Shown piece after piece: positions 16,287-25,182 of a stretch of 64,000 nt of DNA. The position numbers and the translations under genes are program-made. This DNA comes from Pontiellaceae bacterium B12219. Lineage in GTDB: Bacteria; Verrucomicrobiota; Kiritimatiellia; Kiritimatiellales; Pontiellaceae. The DNA is taken from the NCBI GenBank assembly GCA_029432795.1, contig JARNMJ010000020.1, forward strand, positions 1 through 64,000, written 5' to 3'. Position 1 is the stretch's first letter, and each line of letters starts with the position of its first letter. A model generated the notes under the pieces. That model was not told the DNA's origin. It saw only the letters and a program-made list of their open reading frames with translations, and searched no databases.

Positions 16287-18614
16287 TTACGGGTTCTCCA
16301 CCTGCAACCGGAAAAAACCGTGCCGACCCATTGAAACCACATTGGTTACCATACTTAGACCCTCCTCCGGATTCCCGAGCATTTCATCAACGGGCTCCAA
16401 CACACTCCACTCTCCGGATGTAAGATCGTCGCAGTATTCCACCGAGTACGAGAGGTTATCATCCACTCGTTTGGGGTAAGAAAATTCCAGTCGATCTACT
16501 GAAGTTCTCTTCAGCCCCCTGATCGTCTGAATAGAACTTTCAGTCCTCTCGGGATCACCGCCAAACACATATTCCGCAAAATTATCATATGCGTCACCAT
16601 CTAGATTATCCGTGAGATTTGTAAAACTCCTTAACTCGGAAAATTGCTGAATCCAGTTCTGGTAAAGCCCGCCAGGCGTCAGTTTATCTGACAGGAGAAG
16701 GACCCTGAACCGGTATTCCGTTGCCGGAGCTGAATAATCTACCGTTACATCTAAACGATTCTTGCCCCTTGTCTGATCCGCGGGAAGAAAGACTTCATTA
16801 ATCCCCCAGCCAAATGGCGAGTTTGTATAACAGAAATCCACATGATTCCATCTTCCGGCAATATCCCCATCAATACGGACGACCGCCGAATTCGTCCCGG
16901 CACTGAAATCAGAAAGACTCTGTAGAATAACCCCTTCATTTTCGGGAGGAATACTGACTGAAAAACTTGAATGCATCACATTACTGAAGCCGAAAAAGGT
17001 GAGTTCGGGGGCATCCACCTCTGCTCGCGGTGTGATAAACTTAGCCGTATTCGTCGAAAACACACCGTCACATTCGTAGAAATAATCAAAGGCATTATGA
17101 ACTGTGATTTCAGCAGTTTGAAAAGACGCCTCGTCAAACTGCTGATAACTGTATGCCACACAGGAATAATATCCCCCTTCATAGGCCGGGTACTGCCCAT
17201 GCTCAATCGTAAATAACAACGAAGACGTCCAATTGATCGGATCCGCAATGTTGAAACGATATGCCTGTGTCCAACTGTCGGCACCCTGGCAGTGATATTT
17301 GGCAGGGAGCCCATGATATGGCATGCAGAAGATTTCTTCCGCCTGATTGGCTCCCTTATCAGGATAATCATTATAGTAGTATGCCCCGTTAAACCAGTCC
17401 TCGTTCCCGGTTCCGTGAATAAACGGATGCTCCGAACCGTCAACATAGACCCGCGCATCCCCTTCAAGATAGCGCATTCCGTAATATCCTCCCCCTTCAC
17501 CTTCCATATACAGCGACAGTCCCACAAATTTACCAGCGCACCCCGACTCATCAAACAGCACAAGGTCTCCTTCATCTTTTGAATACTCGGCCTTGCGATA
17601 TCTCGCGCAGAAGTAACCCGCCTTTTCCTGTGGAAGTGCATCTGAATTAGTCCCCACTTCATAGACAAAGTTAGAGATGGTCACTCCGGAATAATTCTCT
17701 ATCTGTATTTTTGCGGACTCCCAGTAGGGCATGGGGAAATAACAATACCAATTTCCATTGGTGCGCATACCGATCGGCTGACTCAACACTTCAACCTCGC
17801 CTACCGCTGAACCGAAAAACTCTCCTAGGGGAATTTGATCAACGGTTGTCACTCCATCGAATTCCATGCTGATCCGCATGTCCTCCAGAACCTCAGGCGA
17901 AACGGAATCGAAATCAAACTCCACGCTCTGAACCACACCGCTACCGTGAACGTTGAGCAACACAAGTTCTTTCTCTTCAGAAACAACATCACCTCCGAGT
18001 TGGTATTGATTGGCCGCTGTCGGTTTGGGGTCCCCTTCAGTTAAAAGATATTGAGTAACCACCTCATAGGATTCCTGACCAGACCACGTCTCGAGAGTGG
18101 TGCCTTCAACATAGTTATCATAAGTTATGTTGTAATAATCAACAGCTCTGCTGCCTGCATCCGTAATCACCAATGACTTTTCGTATGGAAAAGGAAGATA
18201 CGAAATCCGACCACCGGCTGACTCATCAGGTCCGGCAACCAAGGGATAGGGAAACAAGCCGGAGTCGTATAATTCGTAAGGTGTAACCGAGAAAGAGGCA
18301 TTGGTTTCGCCGTCAAAGTAGAATTTAAGCAGGGTCGTATGATCCCTGACACCAGTCATCCAAAGCCGGGTAATACAACCAGGCCCCTCATCATGAAACA
18401 TCACGCGTTCGCCATTTTTCTCATAAAGCCAGCTGTTATAATCTGCCGCCTCTGCAATCCGTTTAAACGAACTGAACTCGTACGTTCGCACATCGGACTC
18501 AAGCACCGGAACCTGTTCAAAATGAGTCATTCGTTCAAGTACCCGACACGGGGCTTCCGCCATCGCCGTCATGATGCCCCCCAGACATCCCAATACTAAT
18601 ACAATTCTGCTCAT
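16287..18614 (-). CDS. Secreted GH172 (DUF2961) glycoside hydrolase
   Basis: A 775-residue exported protein with a signal peptide (MSRIVLVLGCLGGIMTAMA). The DUF2961/GH172 core covers about residues 40-480: FHDEGPGCITRLWMTG, YYGMRYLEGDARVYVDG and GTGNEDWFNGAYYY, the last carrying the conserved acidic pair region. Characterised family members act on arabinofuranosides or fructofuranosides. The C-terminal 180 residues carry a calcium-type repeat (LDGDAYDNFAEYVFGGDP) and a terminal beta domain (SYSVEYCDDL then SGEWSVL, ending GFFRLQV), shared in outline with two other secreted proteins here. It has its own terminator. A hydrolase inside a biosynthetic locus could trim the cell's own polymer, but this is inference. 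Confidence 0.85.
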   Translation of the reverse strand: MSRIVLVLGCLGGIMTAMAEAPCRVLERMTHFEQVPVLESDVRTYEFSSFKRIAEAADYNSWLYEKNGERVMFHDEGPGCITRLWMTGVRDHTTLLKFYFDGETNASFSVTPYELYDSGLFPYPLVAGPDESAGGRISYLPFPYEKSLVITDAGSRAVDYYNITYDNYVEGTTLETWSGQESYEVVTQYLLTEGDPKPTAANQYQLGGDVVSEEKELVLLNVHGSGVVQSVEFDFDSVSPEVLEDMRISMEFDGVTTVDQIPLGEFFGSAVGEVEVLSQPIGMRTNGNWYCYFPMPYWESAKIQIENYSGVTISNFVYEVGTNSDALPQEKAGYFCARYRKAEYSKDEGDLVLFDESGCAGKFVGLSLYMEGEGGGYYGMRYLEGDARVYVDGSEHPFIHGTGNEDWFNGAYYYNDYPDKGANQAEEIFCMPYHGLPAKYHCQGADSWTQAYRFNIADPINWTSSLLFTIEHGQYPAYEGGYYSCVAYSYQQFDEASFQTAEITVHNAFDYFYECDGVFSTNTAKFITPRAEVDAPELTFFGFSNVMHSSFSVSIPPENEGVILQSLSDFSAGTNSAVVRIDGDIAGRWNHVDFCYTNSPFGWGINEVFLPADQTRGKNRLDVTVDYSAPATEYRFRVLLLSDKLTPGGLYQNWIQQFSELRSFTNLTDNLDGDAYDNFAEYVFGGDPERTESSIQTIRGLKRTSVDRLEFSYPKRVDDNLSYSVEYCDDLTSGEWSVLEPVDEMLGNPEEGLSMVTNVVSMGRHGFFRLQVENP

Positions 18615-18630
18615 TCCCCGCTGTCCTTTC

Positions 18631-21231
18631 TCAGTCCCGCGACTCCATCCGCTTCAGGATGCGCTTTGCCCTCACCCACTGTTTAAAGGTCTGAAAAACA
18701 AACCGCGGATTTCCAATAATGTATCTGCGCCAAAGTCGCTTCGGTTCCGTACATAAACGAAACAGCCATTCGAGGCCCGACTTCATCATCCAGCGCGGCG
18801 CCTGCCGTACATGGCCCGCATGAAAATTAAAGGCAGCTCCCACCGCTAAAATGGCCGCGCAGTCCAGACTGGGCCGAAATTCCGCCACCCAGTAATCCTG
18901 CTTCGGCGTTCCCAGCCCACACCAGACGATATCCGCTTTGGCCGCATTGATCCTTTCCGAAACCTCATCCTTCTCCGATTCTTCCAACGGCCGAAACGGC
19001 GGAGAATACATGCCGGCAATCTTCAGTTTAGGGAATTTGGCCAACAGATTGGTTTTGAGTTCCGCCAAGACCTCATCCGTCGCCCCATAGAAATAATGGC
19101 TGTATCCTTTTTCTTCACTCAGTCTGCACAGCTCCAGCATCAAATCCGGCCCATATACCCGGGTGGCATCCGTAAACCCGAAATGCCGTGCCAGCCATAC
19201 CAGCGGCATACCGTCCGTCGTCGCCATGCCCGCATCCATAACAATCTTTGCCATATCCGGTCGGTCATAACACTGCACCACCGTATCGGCGGTGCAGATA
19301 TTCACATAATGCTTCTTCCCCGTTTCCACCCAGTTAGCCACCCGGTCACGGGCACGCTCCATCGTCATGGCTGAAAGCGATACACAACCTGCCGGGAATC
19401 GATCATATCCCTCAGCATCTTTGTACGGCTCGACCGGACGTTCATGTATAAACATCGGAAACTTTTTCAGATGCAGCATCTGAGCAAACACCTTCAGGAT
19501 AAACATCGGATTGTCCGGCAAATACCGTTTCCAGAGACGCGGTTGCTTGATGCCGCGGTGCAGCCACTGCAACCCTGCATACTTGATCCAGTCCGGCGCA
19601 TCTTTTTCCACCCCGGCATTCACATCAAACGCATAGCCCACCGGACATATAATTTTACACTTCAGCCGATCGCGAATCTGATCCATAAAATAAAGCTGTT
19701 TCGGCGTGCTGATACCGATCCAGAAAATGTCGGTATTCGAAGCATTCACCTCCTCCACCAGCGCATCCTCTTCCTCCGGCGTCAACGGACGGAACGGCGG
19801 ACAGCAGATACCCGAAATTTGAATCTTCGGATGTTTTTCCTCCAGTACCACTTTGAGTTTTTCGACAATACCCGGCGCGGCTCCCCAGAAATAGTGACGC
19901 CACCCCTTGTCTTCGCCATAGGCACACGCATCACGCAACAGATCCGGTCCATATACCCGCTCAATCTGACGTTGCCCATAAAGTTTACCCAACCAAACCA
20001 AGGGCATACCATCCGGTGTGTTCAACACCGATTCATTCAGAATGCGTTGCAGATTTTGTTTCCGCCTGGATTCCACAATCCCCGCAACCCCCATCGCCGT
20101 GGTCATGGCCGGTAACCGGGTCGTTAGACCCGATGACAGGTTGATGGTTGATGGTTGATGAGGTAGGGACGAATCGCCGATCTGTCCGTCTGCGGCTGTC
20201 TGCGATGCTTCTATTCTCTTTGTGCCTTCGTGTGCGCAATTGCTCCCGTTAGTCTCAATTGTATGGCCAAGCCCCAGATCCAGCACCCCCGTCTCATCCT
20301 GAGAGGGATAGAGGAAGTTTGACTCAATAGAGTCTGAACCTCCCTTGAAACCTGAAACTTGAGACTTGAGACCTGAATCCCCTACTAATGTCTCATGCCT
20401 AGTGCCCAATGCCTGGTTCGCCTCCAGCCCAATGCCTGATGCCTTGTCTCCAATTATTTCCTGAAATAATTCGAGGCAATCCTCCATATTCACCGCATCA
20501 ATCCCGACCCCCAGAACATTAAACCGTCGATCTTCCAACGATTTCTTCCGCGTGACATACGCAATATTGAACAGCGCGAACAGAATAATACCGATGGATA
20601 CACCAATTAGACTCTCCAGAAAGTCAGCAAACGAAACCGGCCGCGATGGCGCAAGGACCTGTAACAATTCAGTTTGCTGCGACCACATAAAACCGCAAAC
20701 CAATAACAGAACAGTTCTGCCCCAATAGTCCCATTTTTTGGACGGATCGATCGGAAAAAGAAAACAAATCCCCAACGCTATGCCGAACAGAGCAAACAAG
20801 CCCATCTGGCCCGCCCGGTGAATGTCAAATTGCGATAGACTTTCAAGGTACTGCGTCAACTCCTGGTGCAGACTGAACTCCTTGAACAGATCTTTTCCAT
20901 AAATCGTTTTCCAGGCGACATCAAACTCGTGGACCGCCGTTGCAGACGCTTTGCCTGGATAGGCCTTAACAGTCTCCTTAGGTAGCAACGTCCCCGCTAA
21001 AATGACTGCCGCCAGGAACACGACTGCAATTCCTCCGATTCGGTTCAGGATATTTAACTGCAGCAGATATCCGAACAGAGTAACTCCCAGGATCAGGGAA
21101 AGGGCCGCTATTGAGACGGGCGGCAGGACCAGCCCCCCGAGTTTCTGCAATACATGAATAAACAGAAACAGAACAATTGTTCCAAAGATTGGAAAGAACC
21201 ATTTTCCCCACTTTAAAATCCCGTTCCTCAT
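18631..21231 (-). CDS. VanZ-like membrane domain fused to two GT26 (WecG/TagA) domains
   Basis: 866 residues. Residues 1-235 hold about seven hydrophobic helices with the VanZ pattern (TELLQVLAPSR then FADFLESLIG). Residues 240-600 form a first WecG/TagA/CpsF domain (NVLGVGIDAVNMED, TPDGMPLVWLG, PKQLYFMDQIRDRL). Residues 618-860 form a second (TTDGMPLVWLARHFG, GTPKQDYWVAEFR, LAVGAAFNFHAG). Such enzymes add ManNAcA- or ManNAc-type sugars to lipid-linked intermediates. The first domain is split after its opening strand by about 105 residues (257-364) encoded by 7-bp repeats. Both domains keep the DGMP active-site segment. The ATG overlaps the stop of the methyltransferase gene (ATGA). Confidence 0.85.
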   Translation of the reverse strand: MRNGILKWGKWFFPIFGTIVLFLFIHVLQKLGGLVLPPVSIAALSLILGVTLFGYLLQLNILNRIGGIAVVFLAAVILAGTLLPKETVKAYPGKASATAVHEFDVAWKTIYGKDLFKEFSLHQELTQYLESLSQFDIHRAGQMGLFALFGIALGICFLFPIDPSKKWDYWGRTVLLLVCGFMWSQQTELLQVLAPSRPVSFADFLESLIGVSIGIILFALFNIAYVTRKKSLEDRRFNVLGVGIDAVNMEDCLELFQEIIGDKASGIGLEANQALGTRHETLVGDSGLKSQVSGFKGGSDSIESNFLYPSQDETGVLDLGLGHTIETNGSNCAHEGTKRIEASQTAADGQIGDSSLPHQPSTINLSSGLTTRLPAMTTAMGVAGIVESRRKQNLQRILNESVLNTPDGMPLVWLGKLYGQRQIERVYGPDLLRDACAYGEDKGWRHYFWGAAPGIVEKLKVVLEEKHPKIQISGICCPPFRPLTPEEEDALVEEVNASNTDIFWIGISTPKQLYFMDQIRDRLKCKIICPVGYAFDVNAGVEKDAPDWIKYAGLQWLHRGIKQPRLWKRYLPDNPMFILKVFAQMLHLKKFPMFIHERPVEPYKDAEGYDRFPAGCVSLSAMTMERARDRVANWVETGKKHYVNICTADTVVQCYDRPDMAKIVMDAGMATTDGMPLVWLARHFGFTDATRVYGPDLMLELCRLSEEKGYSHYFYGATDEVLAELKTNLLAKFPKLKIAGMYSPPFRPLEESEKDEVSERINAAKADIVWCGLGTPKQDYWVAEFRPSLDCAAILAVGAAFNFHAGHVRQAPRWMMKSGLEWLFRLCTEPKRLWRRYIIGNPRFVFQTFKQWVRAKRILKRMESRD
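20140..20451. repeat. Composite heptad-repeat tract inside the GT26 fusion gene
   Basis: Two clear arrays: GTTGATG x3 plus AGGTAGG (20140-20167), and TTGAAAC, CTGAAAC, TTGAGAC, TTGAGAC, CTGAATC then AATGTCT, CATGCCT, AGTGCCC, AATGCCT (20345-20414), with looser repeats to 20451. Between them is a less regular low-complexity stretch. The whole tract encodes a polar, low-complexity insert within the first GT26 domain without breaking the frame. Confidence 0.85.
21180..21194. repeat. TTCCAA-AGA-TTGGAA palindrome
   Basis: A perfect copy near the start of the GT26 fusion gene, read as FFPIFGT, a third reading frame relative to other copies. Confidence 0.85.
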
Positions 21232-21863
21232 CCCTGCTCCTTAAAAGCAATCAAACTCTTAGTCACGCCCATGAACCGTTCACAAATGATTTCAGCCCCG
21301 GGAAACAGCGACTGCAGATCAGCCTTGGTCAAAAGAATCGCCTTCGCGTCAGCAATAGCCCCATCTGTACGCCCTCGCATTTTTTCAAAGGAAAACGGCC
21401 AAATCCTAGCAAATGCGATCCGCCACTTTACCGGCCAATATTGAACCAGAGGAAAACATAGATGCAGTTCCAACGGGAAATGGCGATTCGGGGTTTGGAT
21501 CCAATATGATTTGCCCACACGCCGTATCTCAGATGCCATTCGTTGCTGGTCTTTGCAGCTGAGCAAATGTTCGATTACACTGTTGGAAAAAACTAAATCA
21601 AACTCGTCATCCTTGAACATATGCATATCACACGCATCGCCTTGGATATATCTACCGTTCGAATTTCGAGGTGGAGGATCCAGATTTATCGACGTAACTG
21701 AGGCAAAAACGCCAAATGATTTCCAATCCCAATCACCGGAACCTCCTACATCAAGAATCGTTGTATTTTTAGTGATTTTGAAACATTGAATCAGCTTCGC
21801 AATTCGTTTTTTGCGTAATGCCGAGCTTATTTTAAAGAGAACATTGAGAATACATTTTTTCAT
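21228..21863 (-). CDS. SAM-dependent methyltransferase
   Basis: A 211-residue class I methyltransferase of the Methyltransf_11 type. Motif I is ILDVGGSGDWDW, then YIQGDACDMH and FDLVFSNSVIEHL (post-motif with the EHL signature). No membrane segment. It probably methylates a sugar or lipid intermediate of the polysaccharide. It ends in an ATGA overlap with the VanZ-GT26 gene and follows the GT4 gene by 15 bp, so it is cotranscribed. The acceptor is unknown. Confidence 0.8.
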   Translation of the reverse strand: MKKCILNVLFKISSALRKKRIAKLIQCFKITKNTTILDVGGSGDWDWKSFGVFASVTSINLDPPPRNSNGRYIQGDACDMHMFKDDEFDLVFSNSVIEHLLSCKDQQRMASEIRRVGKSYWIQTPNRHFPLELHLCFPLVQYWPVKWRIAFARIWPFSFEKMRGRTDGAIADAKAILLTKADLQSLFPGAEIICERFMGVTKSLIAFKEQG

Positions 21864-21878
21864 GGATTAATGACAGTC

Positions 21879-23063
21879 CTAGTTCAGTACAGCCGAATAG
21901 ATTTCAACCAGCTGTTTCACATCTTTTTGAGGATGATAATCCGTATCAAATTTTTGTCGGGCTGCCTGTCGCATTTCGCTTGCAAGATCAGGGTTAGTTG
22001 CAAGTTTTTTTACGATTTCAGCTAACGCCGAGGCATCACCAGGAGGATAATGAAACCCATTAACAGAATCATCCAAAAGTTCTTCGGCTCCACCGATTTT
22101 TGCAGCAATAACAGGGGTTCCTTTTGCGAACGATTCAGCAATGGATCGACTACATGGCTCAAAGCGCACTGAAGGAAGAACCGTTGCTGTCGCGCTTCCC
22201 ATGGCTGTATAGGTTTCATCAAGCGACAACCGTCCCGTTAATGTTACACAATGTGACAATTCTCTAGTTAAGATCTCCCGCTCAATCGTCTCTCGCAACG
22301 GCCCATCACCTATAATAACGAGATTGGGAACTCCATCAGTATCTTTCGCCAACCATTCCCATGCATCAAGTAATGAGAGCAAACCTTTATCTTCAGAAAG
22401 CCTGCCCACGGTCACAAAATTATTCTTCTCCCCGCTTCCGACCTCTGGAACTGGCGTCACCGTATTATGCTTCACAAACATCGTTTCAGAATTCCAACCA
22501 TTGGAAACGTATTTCTGTTTAACACACTCTGATACTGCAATATATGCATCGACCTTTCGGAGCCAAGTCTTCCGGAAACGATGCCATTCAAGCATAGCTC
22601 CACAGGCTAATGAAGCCGGAAGGCTTCCCCTGTAACAACGATGTCGGATGCCCAGCAAGGCATTGCCAGCCTTCGGACACTCTTCGCAAATTCGGCCATC
22701 TCTAAATAATCCGGTCTGCATGCAGAATAAACGATAGTTATGAAGGGTCTGTACCACCGGAACACCACAGGATCGTGCAGCATCATAGACTGCCGGGGAA
22801 AACAGCGGGAAAAAGTTATGAACATGCAAGACATCATACGACTTCTCGTTTAACAGATTCCGAATTTTCCGATAGCTCGATATCGACCAAATCGTGCGTA
22901 ACGCCAACCGCACGGGATTCAGTTGTGGCAGGTCCACAGCATTATCAAGCGTAACGATGTCGACGACATGCCCCAAGTCACGTAATGATTGGGATTCAAC
23001 AGCAAAAGCCACCCCCTCACCGCCGCGGTGCTGGTAAAAATTATGTAGCATTAGGATGCGCAT
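21879..23063 (-). CDS. Glycosyltransferase family 4
   Basis: A 394-residue GT-B enzyme. The N-terminal donor-independent half opens MRILMLHNFYQHRGGEG with DVLHVHNFFPLFSP. A cysteine-rich loop (CMQTGLFRDGRICEECPKAG) could bind a metal. The C-terminal half has FVTVGRLSEDKG and the EPCSRSIAESFAKGTPVIA segment, where the EX7E pair sits. It adds one sugar from a nucleotide donor on the cytoplasmic face. It follows the epimerase gene by 15 bp. Confidence 0.85.
   Translation of the reverse strand: MRILMLHNFYQHRGGEGVAFAVESQSLRDLGHVVDIVTLDNAVDLPQLNPVRLALRTIWSISSYRKIRNLLNEKSYDVLHVHNFFPLFSPAVYDAARSCGVPVVQTLHNYRLFCMQTGLFRDGRICEECPKAGNALLGIRHRCYRGSLPASLACGAMLEWHRFRKTWLRKVDAYIAVSECVKQKYVSNGWNSETMFVKHNTVTPVPEVGSGEKNNFVTVGRLSEDKGLLSLLDAWEWLAKDTDGVPNLVIIGDGPLRETIEREILTRELSHCVTLTGRLSLDETYTAMGSATATVLPSVRFEPCSRSIAESFAKGTPVIAAKIGGAEELLDDSVNGFHYPPGDASALAEIVKKLATNPDLASEMRQAARQKFDTDYHPQKDVKQLVEIYSAVLN
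22492..22506. repeat. TTCCAA-CCA-TTGGAA palindrome
   Basis: A perfect copy inside the GT4 gene, read on the minus strand as VSNGWNS. Confidence 0.85.
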
Positions 23064-23078
23064 ACTTAGCCCGCTTAC

Positions 23079-24047
23079 TTATTCCCAACCAACTTTTGTC
23101 AACCATTCAACAGACTGCTCAACACCATTTGTCAAAGAGTGCGGAGGTTCACCTAAAACTTCAAAGGTTTTATCCATAGGAGTTAAATAATCCGAAATCA
23201 TATTATGATAGCGAGATCTCGTCAGAGGGAATGATTTTCCCATTTTCGAAAGAACATCACCAACGAAACCAATGGACCCCAACAAGAATCTAGGAACCTT
23301 AACGGCAGGCTTTTCTCGCAGTTTTAATGAAAAGCCATTTACCCATTCATAAATATCAATGGGCCGATCCCCTACATAAAAGACCTGCTCGTTTACACTA
23401 TCCTCAGGTAATTCAAAAATACGATTCATCTGCCAGATAATGTTGCCAACATAACCATATGAACGAATAACCGGTTTGCCACCTGGATGAAGATACATCC
23501 CTTTCTTGATCACCCTCCAAGCCTCTTTTCGGTATCTCATGTGCCAGGGCCCCCAGATGTTGGTAGGCCGAACAAAGGTCCATGTGCAATCCAACTCCGC
23601 CTTGCGGGTCAGCTGTTCTGTAATCACCTTGCTTTGTCCATAAACCGTATGCGGAAAATAATCTTCATCATGTTCAGGCAATCGACCTGGACCGGCCACA
23701 TACTGCGTGGAAATAATGATCACCCTCTCAATAGATGGTGTCGCTTTAATCGCATCGAGCACATTTTGTGTGCCTACCGTATTTACAGAATATCCCTCCT
23801 CTACTGTTGTACTTTCGTCGCATTCCGCCCGCGCCGCCATATGTACAACGTGTGTGGGTTGAAATTCAGAAAAAGCAGCCATTAGCTCTCGCTCCATAAT
23901 ATCAACCTGTTTCCAATAGATCTCATGTTCTTTTTTCAGTGGAGCCTGAATATCGAGATTCAACAGTTCACACTCCTGTCGGCTGTAATAGTCCACATAA
24001 TTGGTTCCGATAAACCCGGAAGCCCCTGTCACAAGCAGTCGCATCAA
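23079..24047 (-). CDS. NAD-dependent epimerase/dehydratase
   Basis: A 322-residue extended short-chain dehydrogenase: GASGFIGTNYVDYY nucleotide loop, HMAARAECDES, the ISTQYVAG serine strand and YGQSK (Tyr-Lys catalytic pair). C-terminal residues resemble 3-beta-HSD/4-epimerase-like enzymes. Its ATG overlaps the stop of the GT4 gene at 24044 by 4 bases. It probably modifies a nucleotide sugar used by the surrounding glycosyltransferases. Confidence 0.82.
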   Translation of the reverse strand: MMRLLVTGASGFIGTNYVDYYSRQECELLNLDIQAPLKKEHEIYWKQVDIMERELMAAFSEFQPTHVVHMAARAECDESTTVEEGYSVNTVGTQNVLDAIKATPSIERVIIISTQYVAGPGRLPEHDEDYFPHTVYGQSKVITEQLTRKAELDCTWTFVRPTNIWGPWHMRYRKEAWRVIKKGMYLHPGGKPVIRSYGYVGNIIWQMNRIFELPEDSVNEQVFYVGDRPIDIYEWVNGFSLKLREKPAVKVPRFLLGSIGFVGDVLSKMGKSFPLTRSRYHNMISDYLTPMDKTFEVLGEPPHSLTNGVEQSVEWLTKVGWE

Positions 24048-25177
24048 ACGTTCTCCAATACCTTATTCATATTCTGTTCCCACTTTTCCTCAGTAAACTG
24101 TTGAAGGAATTTCTGGCGCGAGCATTCGCCCATTTTAAGCCGTTCCTCTGGGTTCCGAGCCAACCACTCAACCTTATCCGCTAGTGCAACAGGGTCTTGT
24201 ATAGGTACGAGAAAACCGTTCTTTCCATCTTCCACCATGCAGGAAATGCCTCGCCAATCAGATGCAACGCACGGCAATCCGAACTGCATTGCCTCCAATA
24301 TCACTAGACTTTGGTTTTCCGATTCAAAGTGGGTTGGAAAACAAAAAATGTCGCTTTTTTTAAAAAGAGCCCATTTATCCTCGGCAACCTGCACTCCTGT
24401 AAAATCAATTCGTTCCTCCAACAGATGTTGCTTTACGAAATCCCTGCACTCCCTCTCAAATTCCGAAGAATAGAATCTCCCAACGATCGAAATAGAAAAT
24501 TCAATACTGCGATGAAGCAGTTCGGCACAGGCATTCAGCAAAACCTGAACCCCCTTGCTCGGCCCGACAACACCGACAAAAAGAAGTTGAACTGAACTCG
24601 AAGAACTGCGCGAAGATAATAATTCCAACCCGGCAGCCGCATCAGCCAATCCATTCGGCACACTCACAACTTTCCGGGCATAGATGCGCTTTGCATCTGG
24701 TGGACTTTTCTCTGTTAGCTGAATTACCACGTCTGGTTTGCGATACCCCAAGGCGGCCAACTTCCTTACCGGCCAGGGCGTTGCTTCTGCTACGTCAGTA
24801 AAACCGCCAGCATGAACATGAAAAATGGTCTTTTCAAAAAGTATTCTACAGCAAACAAGAACAAACACATCGCGACATATTGCCGTAAAACTCTCTCCAC
24901 CAGGTGGATAGTATAAAATATTGCACCCGGTTTTGAACCGGGCCACCCATATTTTCCCGACCAATACCGGAAGTTGAAACAGTTTCTTCCAACGGAATCG
25001 ACCAATCTCATCCATGTCGGCCGAGAAAGTCATTGGAACAAAATGCAGTGCAACCCCTGCCAGATCCGAATCCAGTAATTTCTGGATCATCACGGCCTGC
25101 CCCCCCCATGGAGGAGGTATCTGACCAACTACAAGAACCCGAGAAACAACGGATTTACTTCGTTTCATAGAAGACAT
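24044..25177 (-). CDS. Glycosyltransferase family 4
   Basis: 377 residues from the ATG at 25177, chosen because GGGAG lies 9 bases upstream and the upstream gene stops 5 bp earlier; the longer frame overlaps that gene by nearly 100 bases. The GT-B fold is visible from QIPPPWGGQAVMI (glycine-rich N-terminal loop), VGVVGPSKGVQ and SENQSLVILEAMQFGLPCVAS (EX7E region). A short serine-rich stretch (LLSSRSSSSSV) near the interdomain linker lies over a weak heptad-like sequence at about 24586-24615. Confidence 0.82.
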   Translation of the reverse strand: MSSMKRSKSVVSRVLVVGQIPPPWGGQAVMIQKLLDSDLAGVALHFVPMTFSADMDEIGRFRWKKLFQLPVLVGKIWVARFKTGCNILYYPPGGESFTAICRDVFVLVCCRILFEKTIFHVHAGGFTDVAEATPWPVRKLAALGYRKPDVVIQLTEKSPPDAKRIYARKVVSVPNGLADAAAGLELLSSRSSSSSVQLLFVGVVGPSKGVQVLLNACAELLHRSIEFSISIVGRFYSSEFERECRDFVKQHLLEERIDFTGVQVAEDKWALFKKSDIFCFPTHFESENQSLVILEAMQFGLPCVASDWRGISCMVEDGKNGFLVPIQDPVALADKVEWLARNPEERLKMGECSRQKFLQQFTEEKWEQNMNKVLENV

Positions 25178-25182
25178 CTTGG

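Noticed and set aside
24586-24615. Possible heptad array in the GT4 gene at 24044
   Set aside because: Only two or three weakly related 7-mers (AACTGAA, CGAAGAA type); register is not convincing.
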